Assembly: GCF_947179515.1 (NCBI RefSeq)
Contig: NC_067485.1
Span: 5,157,154-5,221,153, forward strand
Direction of reading: 5' to 3'
DNA from: Apodemus sylvaticus
Lineage: Eukaryota > Chordata > Mammalia > Rodentia > Muridae
DNA length: 64,000 bases
Under the pieces are notes generated by a model, which worked only from the letters and a program-made list of their open reading frames with translations, had not been told where the DNA came from and did not search any database. The translations under genes and the position numbers were made by a program. Below are positions 12,195 to 24,947 of this stretch, one piece after another (positions within the stretch are counted from its first letter, which is position 1; every line of letters begins with the position of its first letter).

Positions 12195-12415
12195 TGTGCA
12201 TGTGCACACATATGTATGTGGGCATGTATGTATGTGTACATATGTAGAGACCAGAAGAAAGCAGTTAGCTAGGCTGGCTGGCCAGGAAGGTCCAGAGGTT
12301 CTCTTGTCTCTGTCTCTCAACACTGGGGATACCAGCGTGTGTTATCCATCAGACCTGCCAGTTTTAGGTCTTCAAGCTTTCAAGACAAGTGCTTTATAAA
12401 CCACCTGAGCCATTC
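12195..12415 (-). repeat. Composite tRNA/B1 SINE (B4-like)
   Basis: TG-rich tail, GGCTGGCTGGCCAGGAAGG, CTCTGTCTCTCAACACTGGG, then CAAGTGCTTTATAAACCACC and TGAGCCATTC. Same family as 7905. Confidence 0.65.
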
Positions 12416-13703
12416 CCCCAAATCCTGAAGTAAAATCTTTAAATTACTGCCTAAACATAACTGTCTTTAAATTTCATATCACATTTAAAAGGTTAGGCTT
12501 GTTTGGGTCTTGAGGTCAGCAATAGTACAGAGGCATTGGGTTTAAATTCTATGTCCTGCCGTGTATTCCTAAATGATTTTTAGGACTAATAATTTGTATT
12601 CCTAAATAATTTTTCTGTTTTGAAAATTGAACTCCCAAGGATTTCTCCCTAATAATACATAATAATTTGTATATTAGAAAAGGTTAGATGGCCAAATTAA
12701 AGTAATAGAAAGGGTCTTTACACTTTTCCAATCCATTTCTGTTAGCCATCTTTTGTAGTATTAATCAAATTAATGCAGCAATGTTTGATTTTAAGTTAGG
12801 CAAGAAAATTAGAATTCACAGCTGGCAGACTACATGAGAGGAAGCTAAGTTTCAAATTGTGGGATCCCCAGCAGCTCTGTTGAAAGCTAGGTGTCAGCTT
12901 GGCTAATAACAGGAGCAGCCTTGTCAGTAGACTGAAATCCCAGGGGCTGGGGATGGTAAGGCTGTAGGGTCCTGAATTGGGCATGCTTCATCCTCCACAG
13001 GGAGTTGGATGTTTTGTTTGTCACAGGTGACTGAGTTAGGGAGACCTGCTGCTGCTTGGGCTAATGACACAGACTTGTACAGAGTACAGAAGACTTTGTA
13101 CAGTGGTGAATTTGGAATTACTGGACATCTAGCTGATTAAAGAAATAAAAACTTTACTGGTTAAATCAGAGTTTCTCTCAGAATTCTACCTAACAAATCC
13201 TTCCCTTAAAAAGAAATATTTCTGTTTCTTTAAGCTCCTTCACAAGTGGAACTCTGAATTCCCCTTCCTAACATTCTTGAGTAAATCTGATTTGTAAAGG
13301 CATATGGACACTTTATAGACTTGGCACACTAAAAATATTTAGTCATAAGCCAACAAATCAAACCCAGATATACTGACTTATGTAAATGCCAATCATATTA
13401 TACGTCACTGCTTGGGAAATTAGCATGTTAGTAAGTGCACAAAAACTCACACTTCAATTTTAAGATATTGTGAGAAGTTGGTAACCCATAAGTATATGTT
13501 TTTTTAAAGTAGTGAAATAACTTCTTGATTAAAAACTCCCACCACCACTGCAGAGTTTTCACACATTCACTGTTGTTTCTTGGTGCCACCAGCTCTGCAG
13601 TTGTGACAGGGGAGGACAAAGCCATTTATTTTGTTTGTTTTTGCCTTTTGTTTTTAAATCATTCACTCAGAAATAACTAACTGCTATATTGTTTAGGATC
13701 TCC
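12416..13703. other. Intronic DNA, nothing recognised
   Basis: CCTAAATGATTTTT / CCTAAATAATTTTT is repeated near 12570 and 12601. Otherwise nothing seen. Confidence 0.45.
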
Positions 13704-13711
13704 CCTTATAC

Positions 13712-13906
13712 CAGTGGTTCTCAACCTTCCTAATGCTGCGACCATTACATTTTCTCATAAAATACATTTTCTCATAAAATAATTTTACTTGATACTTCAT
13801 AACTGTAATTTTGCTATTGTGATGAATTGTAGTAGTATCTCTTTGTAAATATCTCTATTTTCTGCTGGTTTCTTTGAGGTTATGACACACAGATTGTGAA
13901 TCACTG
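13712..13906 (+). mobile_element. URR1 hAT transposon fossil with target-site duplication
   Basis: Starts CAGTGGTTCTCAACC and ends GATTGTGAATCACTG (inverted termini). It is flanked by CCTTATAC (13704-13711) and GCTTATAC (13907-13914), a 7/8 match to the 8-bp duplication expected of hAT elements. It contains TAACTGTAATTTTGCTATTG and an internal 17-bp tandem duplication (13747-13780). Non-autonomous; no transposase. Confidence 0.88.
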
Positions 13907-14162
13907 GCTTATACACACAGTTATTTTTTGTCCTGAACTTAATGTAGCACAGAATTTTTTTTTTAATTTGAACATTTTTATTTTGCAATTAAAGAAATAC
14001 ATTTCTGTACAAATAAATTTTTCTTTAGTTGCTTACATTTGGATATTCTTACATATTGCAAGTTTTAAAAATAATGACATCTTCTTTGCATACAAAAAAC
14101 CAGTTGTTAAAGATTGATGAATAGTACATAGACTTTAGAGTTTCTAAGTAAAACACATTTGG

Positions 14163-14305
14163 TTGTGTTGAAGAGATGGCGCAGATGTTAAGAGCACTGA
14201 TTGCTCTTCTAGAGGTCTTAAGTTCAGTTCCCAGTAACCACATGGTGGCTTACAATCATGGATATGATTCTATGATTCCCTCTTCTGATGTGCATGAAGA
14301 CAGAG

Positions 14306-14342
<37 letters not shown>

Positions 14343-14350
14343 CTTCATTA
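14163..14350 (+). repeat. B2 SINE with (GT)n in the 3' part
   Basis: GAAGAGATGGCGCAGATG, TAAGAGCACTGATTGCTCTT, GTTCCCAGTAACCACATGG and CCCTCTTCTGATGTGCATGA are B2 landmarks. (GT)n at 14310-14338 replaces the usual CA-rich section. Confidence 0.92.
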
Positions 14351-15490
14351 AAACATTTATTTAATAGAGTTTTATTTCTGAAAGGGTCATGTAAATGTGT
14401 ATAATAGTGAAGAGATTTATGTTTTTAAGTGATACCTCAGTACTGTTACTTTTGGCTTTACAATAAAGGGAATGATACCTTTGGAGCTAACAAAATCTGA
14501 ATTTGAATATTAATTCTACTACTGAAGAAAGGTAGTCTTGAGGGCATTGTTTTATCTGTTTTTACATGTGGCTTAAAAAATATAACAGAATTTACCCTAC
14601 AACTTTAATATTATATGTCCACACTGTTATGCCTTGAGAAAATTAACTTTAATTTTGAAATGAGTTTACACCCATAAGAAAGTTGAAAATGGTACAAGAC
14701 TTCCTAAATGTCCTTCACTTGGATTATGAATCGAATTAGTTATCATACATATATAATCACACGCCATAAATTGGGTCATCTTAAAGTACAGCATCACCAA
14801 TACTATTTAATTCTGGTATGTTCCCCACCCCCATTACACCCTCCTTAACTCCTGCTCAGATTTTGATATCTTTCGCTTTTTGATCAGTAATTCTTCTTTC
14901 TATAAAACAGGCAAAAAAGTATTTATGCTTGAGTATTTTGAGATAATGTACATGAAAATGAATATGGCATTTGCCTGATACAAAAGATAAGGATCTATTA
15001 GTTTCTTGTCTTTATCCTGGGTACAGAAATATCAGACTTACAGGAGTTATTCTGAGGGATGTGATACCAGTTTGTTTTAGTAATAAATTTTGTACTAGTT
15101 TAGCAGGCACACAATAAATGAGAATTTAAAAACAAATGAAACAAAACAACCCAAATCAACCAGCATAGGTTAATATGTTAAAATAATAAACAGGAAGTCA
15201 AACACTTTCAAATTTTCTAGAAGTATGTGCATTAAGGAATGGTTCACAGAAATAAATGTAGGAAATACATCTCTTGGCAAGGAATACTTATCTTGCATGT
15301 AAGTCTGTTCATTAACATTTTACTTTGGAGTATTTTATCTTTTTGGATACATTTTCTAAATTCATTGTTTAAGGATTTTCAAATTTCATCTTTTCCGAGG
15401 TTCAGACAAGGTATGGTTAGTACTGCTCTATTCAGTGCATGAACTGGAAAGATACAGACACAGCAGTTATTTTTCATCATGATATTAAAC

Positions 15491-15530
<40 letters not shown>

Positions 15531-17884
15531 TGTGTATCACAAGCTAGCTAAGAACTCTTTGATCCTTCTGCCTGAGTCTTCTGACTATAACACATTTTTT
15601 TCTGTTTTTGTTTAAAATAGAAAGAGTACTGTGAAAGCTTCCAAGTCATAGCTGATGGCTTAGTGGGAAATGCTAGGTTAAGTGGGCAGTCATTACCTGC
15701 GTAGGTGTGAAATGATGGTAAGTTTCTTCCCTTTCAATGCCAGGGACATTGACATTCTCTAAAAGAAAAAAATAATTGGGGTGCATAGGTATCTATCACA
15801 ATGAAATTGGTAAGGAGTTAAACTATGGAGATGTGTAGTTGGAGTTAGCCACTTTGTGGGTTCTTTTCTCTTTCACCCTTCCCCATCCTATTTCTTCCAG
15901 CCTTTCAGCCTCCTAACACTAGATAGGAGAGAAAAAGGGAATAGAGGGGAAAGGCAGCATTATCATTAGACTACTTCCTGCTGATTAGGGCATCAAGTTC
16001 CTTGGTCCAAGTTTGATTTTTGCCTTCAGGATATCTAATTTCTTCTTCTTGTATGTTCTTTGCACATGGCTACTTACAAACCCATGGCTAACAGCAAACA
16101 ACCACCCTCATCCCTGCCTCTCAAGGCTCTAGTGTTTATATTCTCTCTGAAAAGTCCAAAGCATTTCAAACATCACATAATTGCAGAAACTGCAGCTGGC
16201 AAAATCTTGCCCCTGGTAGAGCACAAGGTAAATCACAGTCCGCTGCTCTGGACAGTCTGACGTGGCCCCATATTCCACCCCTGGTATTAAAATGAAAAAC
16301 AATATTTCTCTCTCTGTGTGTTTTTTTAAGAAACTGAAACCCCAAACTGTCACTACAGACATGAAGAGATCAAGGAACACTACAGGTCAGGGTAAATGAG
16401 AAGCATTCCAGGTAGGCACTGTGGTATGGACCGGAAGGCACAGATCTGGGGCTTTTCCAACTGAGACTGTCATCAACTAGCTTTTTGATCTTTGTAACTA
16501 CTTTGTCATAGCTTTCATGCTCCTTATCTGAGGGTAGACTAAATTAAAGATGGAAAACAGGCTTCAGTTCTTCATCAATATTGATGGATTGTTAATGTCT
16601 GTTTGAGACAAGAAGTTTGAGACTGTACCTGCAGATATTGGGAAGGAGGTCTGGGGAACACTCCTGCACTTTTTGATGACTTTTATAAGTGGTGGTGGGA
16701 TTGTGATTGCATGCATGTGTGTAGGTATATGTACCGCAATTGTTGACTAAGCAGTTTGCAAAACCTTTTCAATTCAAATTGCACACAACCGGTCATGTTT
16801 TTCTGGGCTATAGAGTCGGGTGGATCTCCCAAACATTCTCATTCATATCACTGAGAGAGAAATACAGGCTAGATTCTAAGAGACACACATATAGTGATAG
16901 ATGTAAAAAGAAGTGAAGCAGTTGTTGCCAGAAATAAAGGTATATGCATATTTAAAATAGGCCTACATGGGATCCTCTTAGAACCCATAAGCACTAATCA
17001 GACCTGATCAGTCCCTTCAGAAAGGTGGTCATTTAATGAAGTAGCTATTAAACATTATAGCTTAATATTATATGTAGGGAATTTATTTCTAATATAGGGT
17101 ACTGTTCAAACCAAGTTGCATTTTGGGTGGTATTTTAGTATCACATAGAAATAAGGCCAGTAAAAAGTGTGGCCTTTACTATATTAATACTTAGCATAAT
17201 TCAAACTTACCATTGGAAGATGGAGTCCCCAGTAACTCACTAACACAAGTACTGATAGTTGCAGCAATATTGAAAACAAATAAGGTTGCCGTTAGGTACA
17301 TATTCTATGTATAAGCCATTGGGAAAATTATTGTTTGACTTTAGGAGAAAGAATCCCTAAGTTTGTAGTATCTTACATAAGAACATTATCCAGATTTAGT
17401 CCACTGTGTTAGAAACTGTATATTTGACTGGCCTTTCTGTATTAGTCACTTGTACAAGGAGGGACTTATGTAAGAGCTAAATTATGTTACTCACCTCCAC
17501 AGACTAGCAAAATTACTAGTTTTCCTTCATGTGTGTTCTGTAAGAAATTATATGTGGCAGCCACATCTGTGGTACTCATAGGCCAGTACAATAGCCTTTT
17601 TGTATTTCTTTGTATCTGTCTCAGCCATCAAGAGTGTTCCCTGGGGTAGGAGTCATGTTTTATTTATATTTGAATCAGCAAACCTAGCATAAACATGGCA
17701 TATGACAAATATTCCATAAGTGTTTATTTAATAACCAAAATACTGTGCTTTCTAAGAGGAGCCATGAGTTATGTGCTAGTGAAGATAATATTCATTCTGA
17801 AGTATAAAATGCCAAATCTGTAAATAAACTGGCCCTTTCCTATAGTATATTCTGTGATGGTTAGGTTTTATGCATAAATCCTTT
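14351..17884. other. Intronic DNA, one microsatellite only
   Basis: 3.5 kb of AT-rich sequence without a recognisable young transposon, apart from (GT)n at 15494. Confidence 0.5.
15494..15536. repeat. (GT)n microsatellite
   Basis: A (GT)17 tract with one GA interruption near its end. Confidence 0.97.
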
Positions 17885-18000
17885 TATGTTTTTGAGGCAA
17901 AGTCCTACTGACCATGTAGTCCCAGATTGCCTGGAACTCAGTGTGTAGGACAGTCTGGCCTTGAATATGGAGTTATCCAGCCTCTGCCATCATGCCAGGC
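17885..18000 (-). repeat. B1 SINE, diverged
   Basis: TTTTTGAGGCAAAGTCCTAC, GCCTGGAACTCAGTGTGTAG, CCTCTGCCATCATGCCAGGC: B1 read in reverse. Confidence 0.75.
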
Positions 18001-19202
18001 TAGTAAGTTGCATTACTTTGACTGTTTTCCTATTAAGGGATATCTAAAATAAATCTATTAGCAGAGATCTGTACACAAAAAAAAAGTTTCAAAGAAACAG
18101 TTATGGTTTAAAAATATGTAGTAGGCTGAAACCTGTGTACAATATAATTTTTTTTATCACGTAGGTCTTATTTAAGTGTGCAGAAGTCGTGTAGCCTAGA
18201 CCATTAGGCTTGCTAGCCAAGAAGACAGGGTGGAACTCTATAGGCTTAGCATCTGCATGAGCTGGTGTCCCTCTGCCACTGAGACTTTTTACCCTCTTTG
18301 TCATAAAGTACAGAGAGCTACAGAGGTGAATAGATAGAGGCTATGCACTTACAGGGTGACTGCAGAGGTGATGATCATGGGAAGCAGGAATCTTAGGGGA
18401 CTTAGAAACAGCGGAGCTGGCTTTGATGCCCTGGTTGTCTGAATTTGCAACAGTGTGAAAAAACTGTCGTGGATACTGTAGCACAAGCACAGATAATACG
18501 ACATTTTGGTTCTGTGTTAAAAATGCATAAATCCTGCATTTCTCAAGTCCAATCTCACCTGCAGCCGTCAGTTCAGGACTCCCATTGCCAGGTCTTTCCT
18601 TGTTCTGTTCATAAGGGAAACTCAGGATTGCCTCAAGTGCCTTCCGGTCTTTTAGGATTATATTTTATTATGTTTTAGTTTTATACTACTGGTACAATTT
18701 CATGAGGGTTATGTTTTTATCGACCAGTAATATGAAAAAGAACAAAGTTTTGAAAAAATACTTTGTTACTTCTCTAAGTTTTTTACTTACATTTTAGAAT
18801 TTAATCCTTGGTATTTCCTATTCTATGAATATGGACAGTGGGAGGCAAATTGTGATATGATAAAATTATTTTGGTGGAGCCAAAATATTCTAAACATGTG
18901 TCGAACCAGGTGATGTAAGCTGAATAGTTATAGTGATATGTGGCTTTCTAACACTCAGAATTCTTAGGCCAGCCCAGGGGGCTTGGCTGAAGAAGAGGAG
19001 AAAATACATTCGCATATATTTCTTTATCCTATTTTTAGAATTGTTATTTTTTGACTTTGAGAATGACTCTTCTATTTAAAGGTGAAAAAATCCAATCAGT
19101 TGTACTTTATGGTATGTGCAATTCTCGATTTTAATGGTTATTTTAGTTTAGCAGTTGATAAATACAATCTCTGTTCCTTTCTGCCTTGCCCCACCCCTTT
19201 CT
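18001..19202. other. Intronic DNA, nothing recognised
   Basis: The frame at 18445-18678 lacks any recognised domain. Confidence 0.45.
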
Positions 19203-19311
19203 GACAGTCTTATTGTGTGTAGTTTGGATTGGCTTCGATCTCTCAGAAATCCTTGCCCCTCAGCCTTCCCAGTGCTGGAGTTACATGTTTGAGCCATCAG
19301 ACATGACTGTA
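19203..19311 (-). repeat. B1/PB1-like SINE remnant
   Basis: GTGTGTAGTTTGGATTGGC, CCTCAGCCTTCCCAGTGCTG, GAGTTACATG, GAGCCATCAGACATGACTG. Old and partial. Confidence 0.5.
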
Positions 19312-19884
19312 AGTATTTCATTTTCATTCCTGATGACTTTGTGAGAGTTCATTTAGAACCTGGGAGAAAATGACTGAGCAGAATTGAACTTCATAAGAAA
19401 TGAAACGTTAAATTGCATTCTCAAATTGATTTTCCTAGATATTTTTTTTCCTGGAAAAAATAGCTTAGCCAAAGTTTCTGAAGAATCAAGGTTAAATTTG
19501 AGATTATTTTTCATTCATGAACATATTATTGCTTGGGCTTCTATTGAACATGCTTGTACACTTTTGTGTTCCTGATGATCTATACATCCTAAACACATTC
19601 ATCTTCAACTTTAAAATGTGACCTGGATTTCTTTGTTCAAATCAGAACAAATTGTTTTTGAAAGCAGGGTCATGAGGATACCTTGAGTGACCACACACTT
19701 GGCCTACAAAGGAAAAGAAATTAGGGAGAAGAGGGATCTGTGCCTTTGGTCCCCCCAAACCCTAATCTGGGACCCATTAGCAGGGTCATCTTGCTGTGAG
19801 GTGTGTTCACAGTGTGAGAGGCAATTTCTAAAGCTGCTAAGGCCAATCCCTGTAGAGTTCAGAGATTAAACTCTGCATCTCGGA
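19312..19884. other. Intronic DNA, nothing recognised
   Basis: Ends at the 5' truncation point of the L1. Confidence 0.45.
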
Positions 19885-22045
19885 TAGTAAAAGCAATATA
19901 CAGCAAACCAGTAGCCAACATCAGACTAAATGGAGAGAAACTTGAAGCAAACCCACTAAAATCAGGGATTAGATAAGGCTACCCCCTCTCTCCTTATATT
20001 TTTAAGATTGTACTTGAGGTACTAGCTTAGGCAATTAGACAACATAAGGAGGTCAAAGGGAAACAAATTGGAAAGGAAGAAGTCAAACTATCACTATTTG
20101 CAGATGATATGATAGTCTACCTAAGTGACCCAAAAAACTCCACTAGAGAACTCCTACAGCTGACAGACGACTTCAGCAAAGTGGCAGGTTATAAAATCAA
20201 CTCAAGCAAATCAGTGGCCTTCCTATACTCAAAGGATAAGCAGGCTGAGAAATAAATTAGGGAAATGACATCCTTCACAATAGCCTCAAAGAGTATAAAG
20301 TACCTTGCTATGACTGACCAAACAAGTGAAAGATCTGTATGACAAGAACTTCAAGACTATGAAGAAGGAAATAGAAGAAGATCTCAGAAAATGGAAAAAT
20401 CTCCCATGCTCATGGATTAGCAAGATTAATAATAGTTGAAATGGCCATTTTGCCAAAAGCAATATACAGATTCAACGCAATACCCATCAAAATCCCAACT
20501 CAGTTCTTCATAAAGTTAAAAGACAATTCTCAAATTCATCTGGAATAACAAAAAACCCAGGATAGCTAAAACTATTCTCAACAACAAAAGAAATTCTGGG
20601 GGAATCAGTATCCCTGACCTCAAGCAGTACTACAGAGCAATAGTGTTAAAAACTGCATGGTATTGGTACAGTGACAGGCAGGCAGATCAATGGAATAGAA
20701 TTGAAGATCCAGAAATGAACCCACACACCTATGGCCATTTGATCCTCGACAAAGGAGCTGAAAACATCCAGTGGAAAAAAAGATAGCCTTTTCAACAAAT
20801 GGTGCTGGTTCAACTGGAGGTCAGCATGCAGAAGAATTCGAATTGATCCATCCTTATCTCCTTGTACTAAGCTCAACTCCAAATGGATCAAGGACCTCCA
20901 CATAAAGCCAGACACTGAAGCTAATAGAAAAGAAACTGGGGAAGACCCTTGAGGACATTGGTACAGGGGGAAAGTTCCTGAACAGAACACCAATAGTGTA
21001 TGCTCTAAGATCAAGAATTGACAAATGGGACCTCATAAAATCACAAAGTTTCTGTAAGGCAAAGGACACCATCAAAAGGACAAATAGGCAACCAACAAAT
21101 TGGGAAAAGATCTTCACAAACTCTACATCAGATAGGGGCAAATATCCAATATATACAAAGAACTCAAGAAGTTAGACCACAGAAAGCCAAATAACCCTAT
21201 TAAAAATGAGGTACAGAGCTAAACAAAGAATTTTCACCCAAAGAACTTCGGATGGCTGAGAAGAACCTTAAAAAATGCTCAACTTCATTAGTCATTAGGG
21301 AAATGCAAATCAAAACAACCCTGAGATTTCACCTTACACCAGTCAGAATGGCTAAGATTAAAAATTCAGGAGACAGCAGGTGTTGGCAAGGATGTTGAGA
21401 AAGAGGAACATTCTTCCACTGCTGGTGGGGTTGCAAATTGGTACAACTACTCTGGAAGTCAGTCTGGCAGTTCCTCAGAAAACTGGGCAGGTCACTTCCA
21501 GAAGATCCTGCTATACCACTCCTGGGCATATACCCAGAGGATTCCCCAGCAGGTAATAAGGATACGTGGTCCACTATGTTCATAGCAGACCTATTTATAA
21601 TATCCAGAATCTGGAAAGAACCCAGGTATCCCTCAATGGAAGAATGGATGCAAATAATGTGGTATATATACACAATGGAGTCCTTCATGAAATTCTTAGA
21701 CAAATGGATGGAGCTGGAGAACATCATACTCAGTGAGGTAACCCAGTCTCAAAAGATTAATCATAGTATGCACTCACTAATAAGTGGATATTAGCCTAGA
21801 AAATTGGAATACCCAAAACATAATCCACATATCAAATGATGTACAAGAAGAACGGAGGATTGGCCTGGTTCTGGAAAGACTCAGTGTAGTAGTATAGGGC
21901 AAAACCAGAACAGGGAAGTGGGAAGGGGTGGATGGAAGAACAGGGGGAGGGAAGAGGGCTTATGGGACTTTCAGGGAGTGGGGGGCCAGAAAAGGGGAAT
22001 TCATTTGAAATGTAAATTAAAAAATATATCGAATAAAAAATAATA
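19885..22045 (+). mobile_element. L1 LINE, 5'-truncated (reverse transcriptase to 3' end), rat-like tail
   Basis: Starts inside ORF2 (AAGCAATATACAGCAAACC) and carries the reverse-transcriptase FADDM motif (20097-20111). It continues through the ORF2 C-terminal region, seen intact in a short frame at 21438-21794 (LLGIYPEDSPAGNKD, RYPSMEEWMQIMWYIYTME). Several frameshifts and stops, and a small deletion near 21680, make it inactive. The 3' UTR has GGAAAGACTCAGTGTAGTAG and GACTTTCAGGGAGTGGGGG and ends GAAATGTAAATT...ATATATCGAATAAAAAA-like, which I associate with rat L1. Long minus-strand frames here are its antisense. Confidence 0.95.
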
Positions 22046-22368
22046 CACTCATATTACAAATTAAATTTAATATACCTAAGTCATGAGTTTCTGATTCTAA
22101 AAATTGAAGTATTTTAAATTTATGTTACTTGTAGCCTTCAGTGTTACAGTGGCATGCCTACACAGATTTAAAATATGCAAACAATAAGACTGGATTGTAA
22201 ATAAATGGCCTGGTAGAAAACGCATCTTGAGGATGCATGTTGACACTGTGTTGTGTGGGTAATATTAACATTCATTCACACTGATGCTAGTGAGGAAACT
22301 TGCATTCTAACTGGAGGGTAAAATGTCTTGGTAAAAACAAATTAAAGAAAATCAACTTTGTAGGGCTT

Positions 22369-22403
22369 GTTTGGTTGGTTGGTTCGTTGGTTGATTGGTT
22401 TTT
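22369..22403. repeat. (GGTT)n simple repeat
   Basis: TTGGTTGGTTGGTTCGTTGG with one GATT variant. Confidence 0.9.
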
Positions 22404-22515
22404 GTCCTATGAGCCTTAATAAAATACCTTTCTATTAAAGTCCTTTCAGATGCCATTGGCTTAGTAAGTTTGTGTCCCTGATTGAACAGGCTTTAGGTAA
22501 AGCCTTCTTTGTGGT

Positions 22516-22540
22516 AAAAAAAAAAAAAAAAAAAAAAAAA
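22516..22540. repeat. Poly(A) tract
   Basis: 25 A residues. No element recognised just upstream. Confidence 0.97.
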
Positions 22541-23119
22541 CCTTTTTTATAACAAAGCAAAAATATTGAGTACAATTTGTGTAACGTCTAACGTTCCAGT
22601 GCTGAAATCATACTTCATAATGTTGAAGTGTGAAGCTATAGCCTATTGTTGGAGTAGTAATGTGTAATTAGCACACTGTTTCTCTACACTGCTTTCTGGT
22701 GTAATCTGAAAATTGTTACTATGCAGTTAGGTATGATAACAAAGTTTAGATGAATTAGTTTCCTAGAATTTATGACTTTAAAATGAAAACAAATCTGCTC
22801 AGGAATCACTGTGGATTGGAACACAAACAAACTGATCACAGAATATTTCACCCATCCAAGTGAAAGATAAACATATTTTTAGGTATTTGTTAAGTGTATA
22901 TGTGTGACTATAAATAAAATTAATTGATTATTTGAAGCTTTTAATTGTTGTGACAAGGTGGATACACCACACCATAATAGTTAGGAATACTGTAAATTCT
23001 CACTGTGAGGATGTTGACTTGAAAATTTTACGTAGATTGACTGGTCAACAGTACAATAGCCCCTCATTGTGTGCAAATATTAAGAACCTGCAAATTGCAC
23101 CCAGCACATGCTGCTGTGT

Positions 23120-23400
23120 GCAGTAAAAGTACTTGGTATTCAAGCATGAGGTCATGAGTGTAGATCCCCTGTACCTAGATAGATGTCAAGACTACTTGAT
23201 AACAGTCCACATGTCATTTCAGTGCTTGGGAAGCAGAGACAAGTGATGCCTAGAATAAGCTCATAATCTAGACTAAGTGAACCAGTGAGCTCTGGGTTCA
23301 GTTGAGAGACCCTGCAGAAATAGGTGGCCAAGCATCCAACATCAACCTTTCATACCAACAGACACACACGAACACTTTCATATAGGCATGCACACCACAT
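23120..23400 (+). repeat. Composite tRNA/B1 SINE (B4-like), plus orientation
   Basis: AAGCATGAGGTCATGAGTG, CAGTGCTTGGGAAGCAGAGA, GTGAGCTCTGGGTTCAGTTG, AGAGACCCTGCAG, CCAACATCAACCTTTC and a CA-rich end. It is the forward form of the elements at 7905 and 12195. Confidence 0.7.
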
Positions 23401-23419
23401 ACATTGACAATAAAAGAGC

Positions 23420-23815
23420 CTGCAAATCTTAACCTTAGGGATGTTAGAGATGTGATTAAGGTTAAGGACTATGAGATGAGGGAGGTACTCCGGGGAAATC
23501 TATGTAGACCTAATTTAAGTGCATGGGTAGTTAATAGTTATGAAGTTTTTCTAGCTATGGTGACGGAGAAAGCTATAATACTGGAAGGAAGAATGGTCAG
23601 ATATAGCATCCTGCCTGTGAAGACAGAACAAGGGGGCACAAGCCAAGTAATCCAGACAGCCTATTGAACCTGGAAAGGACTGGGAAGCAGATTGTCTATT
23701 AGCACCTCTTGAAGATGCTACACTTTGAGTTTGGCTCAGTGAGACCTGCCCAACAGAATGTAAGTTTCTCTTGTTTAAAGACATTGGAATTTTGTTAACT
23801 TGTTATGGGGACCAT
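23420..23815 (+). repeat. Ancient mammalian interspersed repeat (family uncertain)
   Basis: GATGTGATTAAGGTTAAGGA, ATGAGATGAGG, then GCACCTCTTGAAGATGC and GGCTCAGTGAGACC follow the order of a widespread old mammalian retroelement 3' region that I cannot name reliably. The 87-aa frame at 23404-23667 is inside it and is not a gene. Confidence 0.45.
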
Positions 23816-23829
23816 GTATATACCTTACT

Positions 23830-24005
23830 GTGTTTTAAATGTGTTAAATATTTATTAAGTTTAAATACAATAAAGGAATAAAAGCTATTTGGTATAGTGA
23901 AAAAATGTGTGGTAATTTATAAGACTTCCTTACATGAAGACTGGTAACAGCCCATTTTGGTACTCAAATGAACTGAATGAATTAAGAACATCTTCATAGA
24001 TAGGT
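23830..24005 (+). repeat. Local duplicate, copy A
   Basis: Shares TTAAATATTTAT, TAAGCTATTT-like, GATAATTTATAAG-like, CATTTTGGTACTC and CTTCATAGATA, in order, with 24768-24947. Roughly 80% similar by eye. Confidence 0.7.
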
Positions 24006-24032
24006 TTTATCTTTTAATCAGAGGTTGCTGGG

Positions 24033-24112
24033 CCAGGCATGCATCTCAGTGATAACGTGCTTGCCTAGCATATTTGAGGTCCGTGTTTATCCCTAGTATC
24101 AAGACAAAGAAA
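24033..24112 (+). repeat. ID-like SINE
   Basis: CATGCATCTCAGTGATAACG and TGCTTGCCTAGCATA with an A-rich end: tRNA-derived ID head, diverged. Confidence 0.6.
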
Positions 24113-24767
24113 AAAATCATTTTAATAGTGTCATGGTGTCAAATATATAACCAACATCTGATGATTGCTAAGAAGAGCAGGATTTCATTGACAGTTGCAT
24201 TGATATTGTCCACGAATGTAGTTTTGACAAATGAGTTTGAAGACATACCCAAACATAACTGGTTTTGTCATACAGAAGCACCATCTCCACCCTTTTGACA
24301 CAAGAGGGCATTTCTAATTATGTCATGCTCAACAATTATCAAGAAATTGTATAAGGACTTACTGGACTCAAACTGCAGGGCCTGAGTTTATCTGTTTTCA
24401 CATAGTGCTCTTCAGAAAGCAGGGGTGGTAAGGCATTGGAATCTTTATGAAAATGGCTTCCTGTTTAGTAATCAAACCTAATTCAGGAAGCCTGCAAAAT
24501 GACAGGATTCAAGATACTCTACTACGGCAGGAGATCTAAGATTAGAATAAATATCTAAAAGATAAGTACATAAAGAAAAAATGAGCTTTAAGCAGTTTCT
24601 GTCCCTGTTCTGCCCAGCTATTGAAGGAGAAACTCAGAAGTATTTATTTAGTCTCTTTCCGCTAATACTGGGGATTAGCTTTACCACTGAGCTTTACCAC
24701 TGTTGTATTTAGTGACAAATACAACAAAGAACCTAGGAAAAGAACAAGAAAGAGGACAGGGTTTAAC
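24113..24767. other. Intronic DNA between the two local duplicates
   Basis: No repeat landmark seen. Confidence 0.4.
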
Positions 24768-24947
24768 TGTGTTTTTAATTTGTTAAATATTTATCAAATA
24801 TCAAAATTTAAATATTATAAAGATATAAGCTATTTTGGTATAACACTAATAGGTGATAATTTATAAGGCTTGCTTACATTGAGACTGATAACAGCTCATT
24901 TTGGTACTCGAATGGAATGAATTCAGAACACCTTCATAGATATTCTA
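24768..24947 (+). repeat. Local duplicate, copy B
   Basis: Partner of 23830-24005, offset about 940-950 bp. Flanks are dissimilar on both sides. Confidence 0.7.

Larger units (their letters stand above)
22046..23119. other. Intronic DNA with (GGTT)n and poly(A)
   Basis: No gene signal. Simple repeats are listed separately. Confidence 0.5.

Noticed and set aside
20646..21141. Long minus-strand frames
   Set aside because: Antisense of the plus-strand L1 ORF2.
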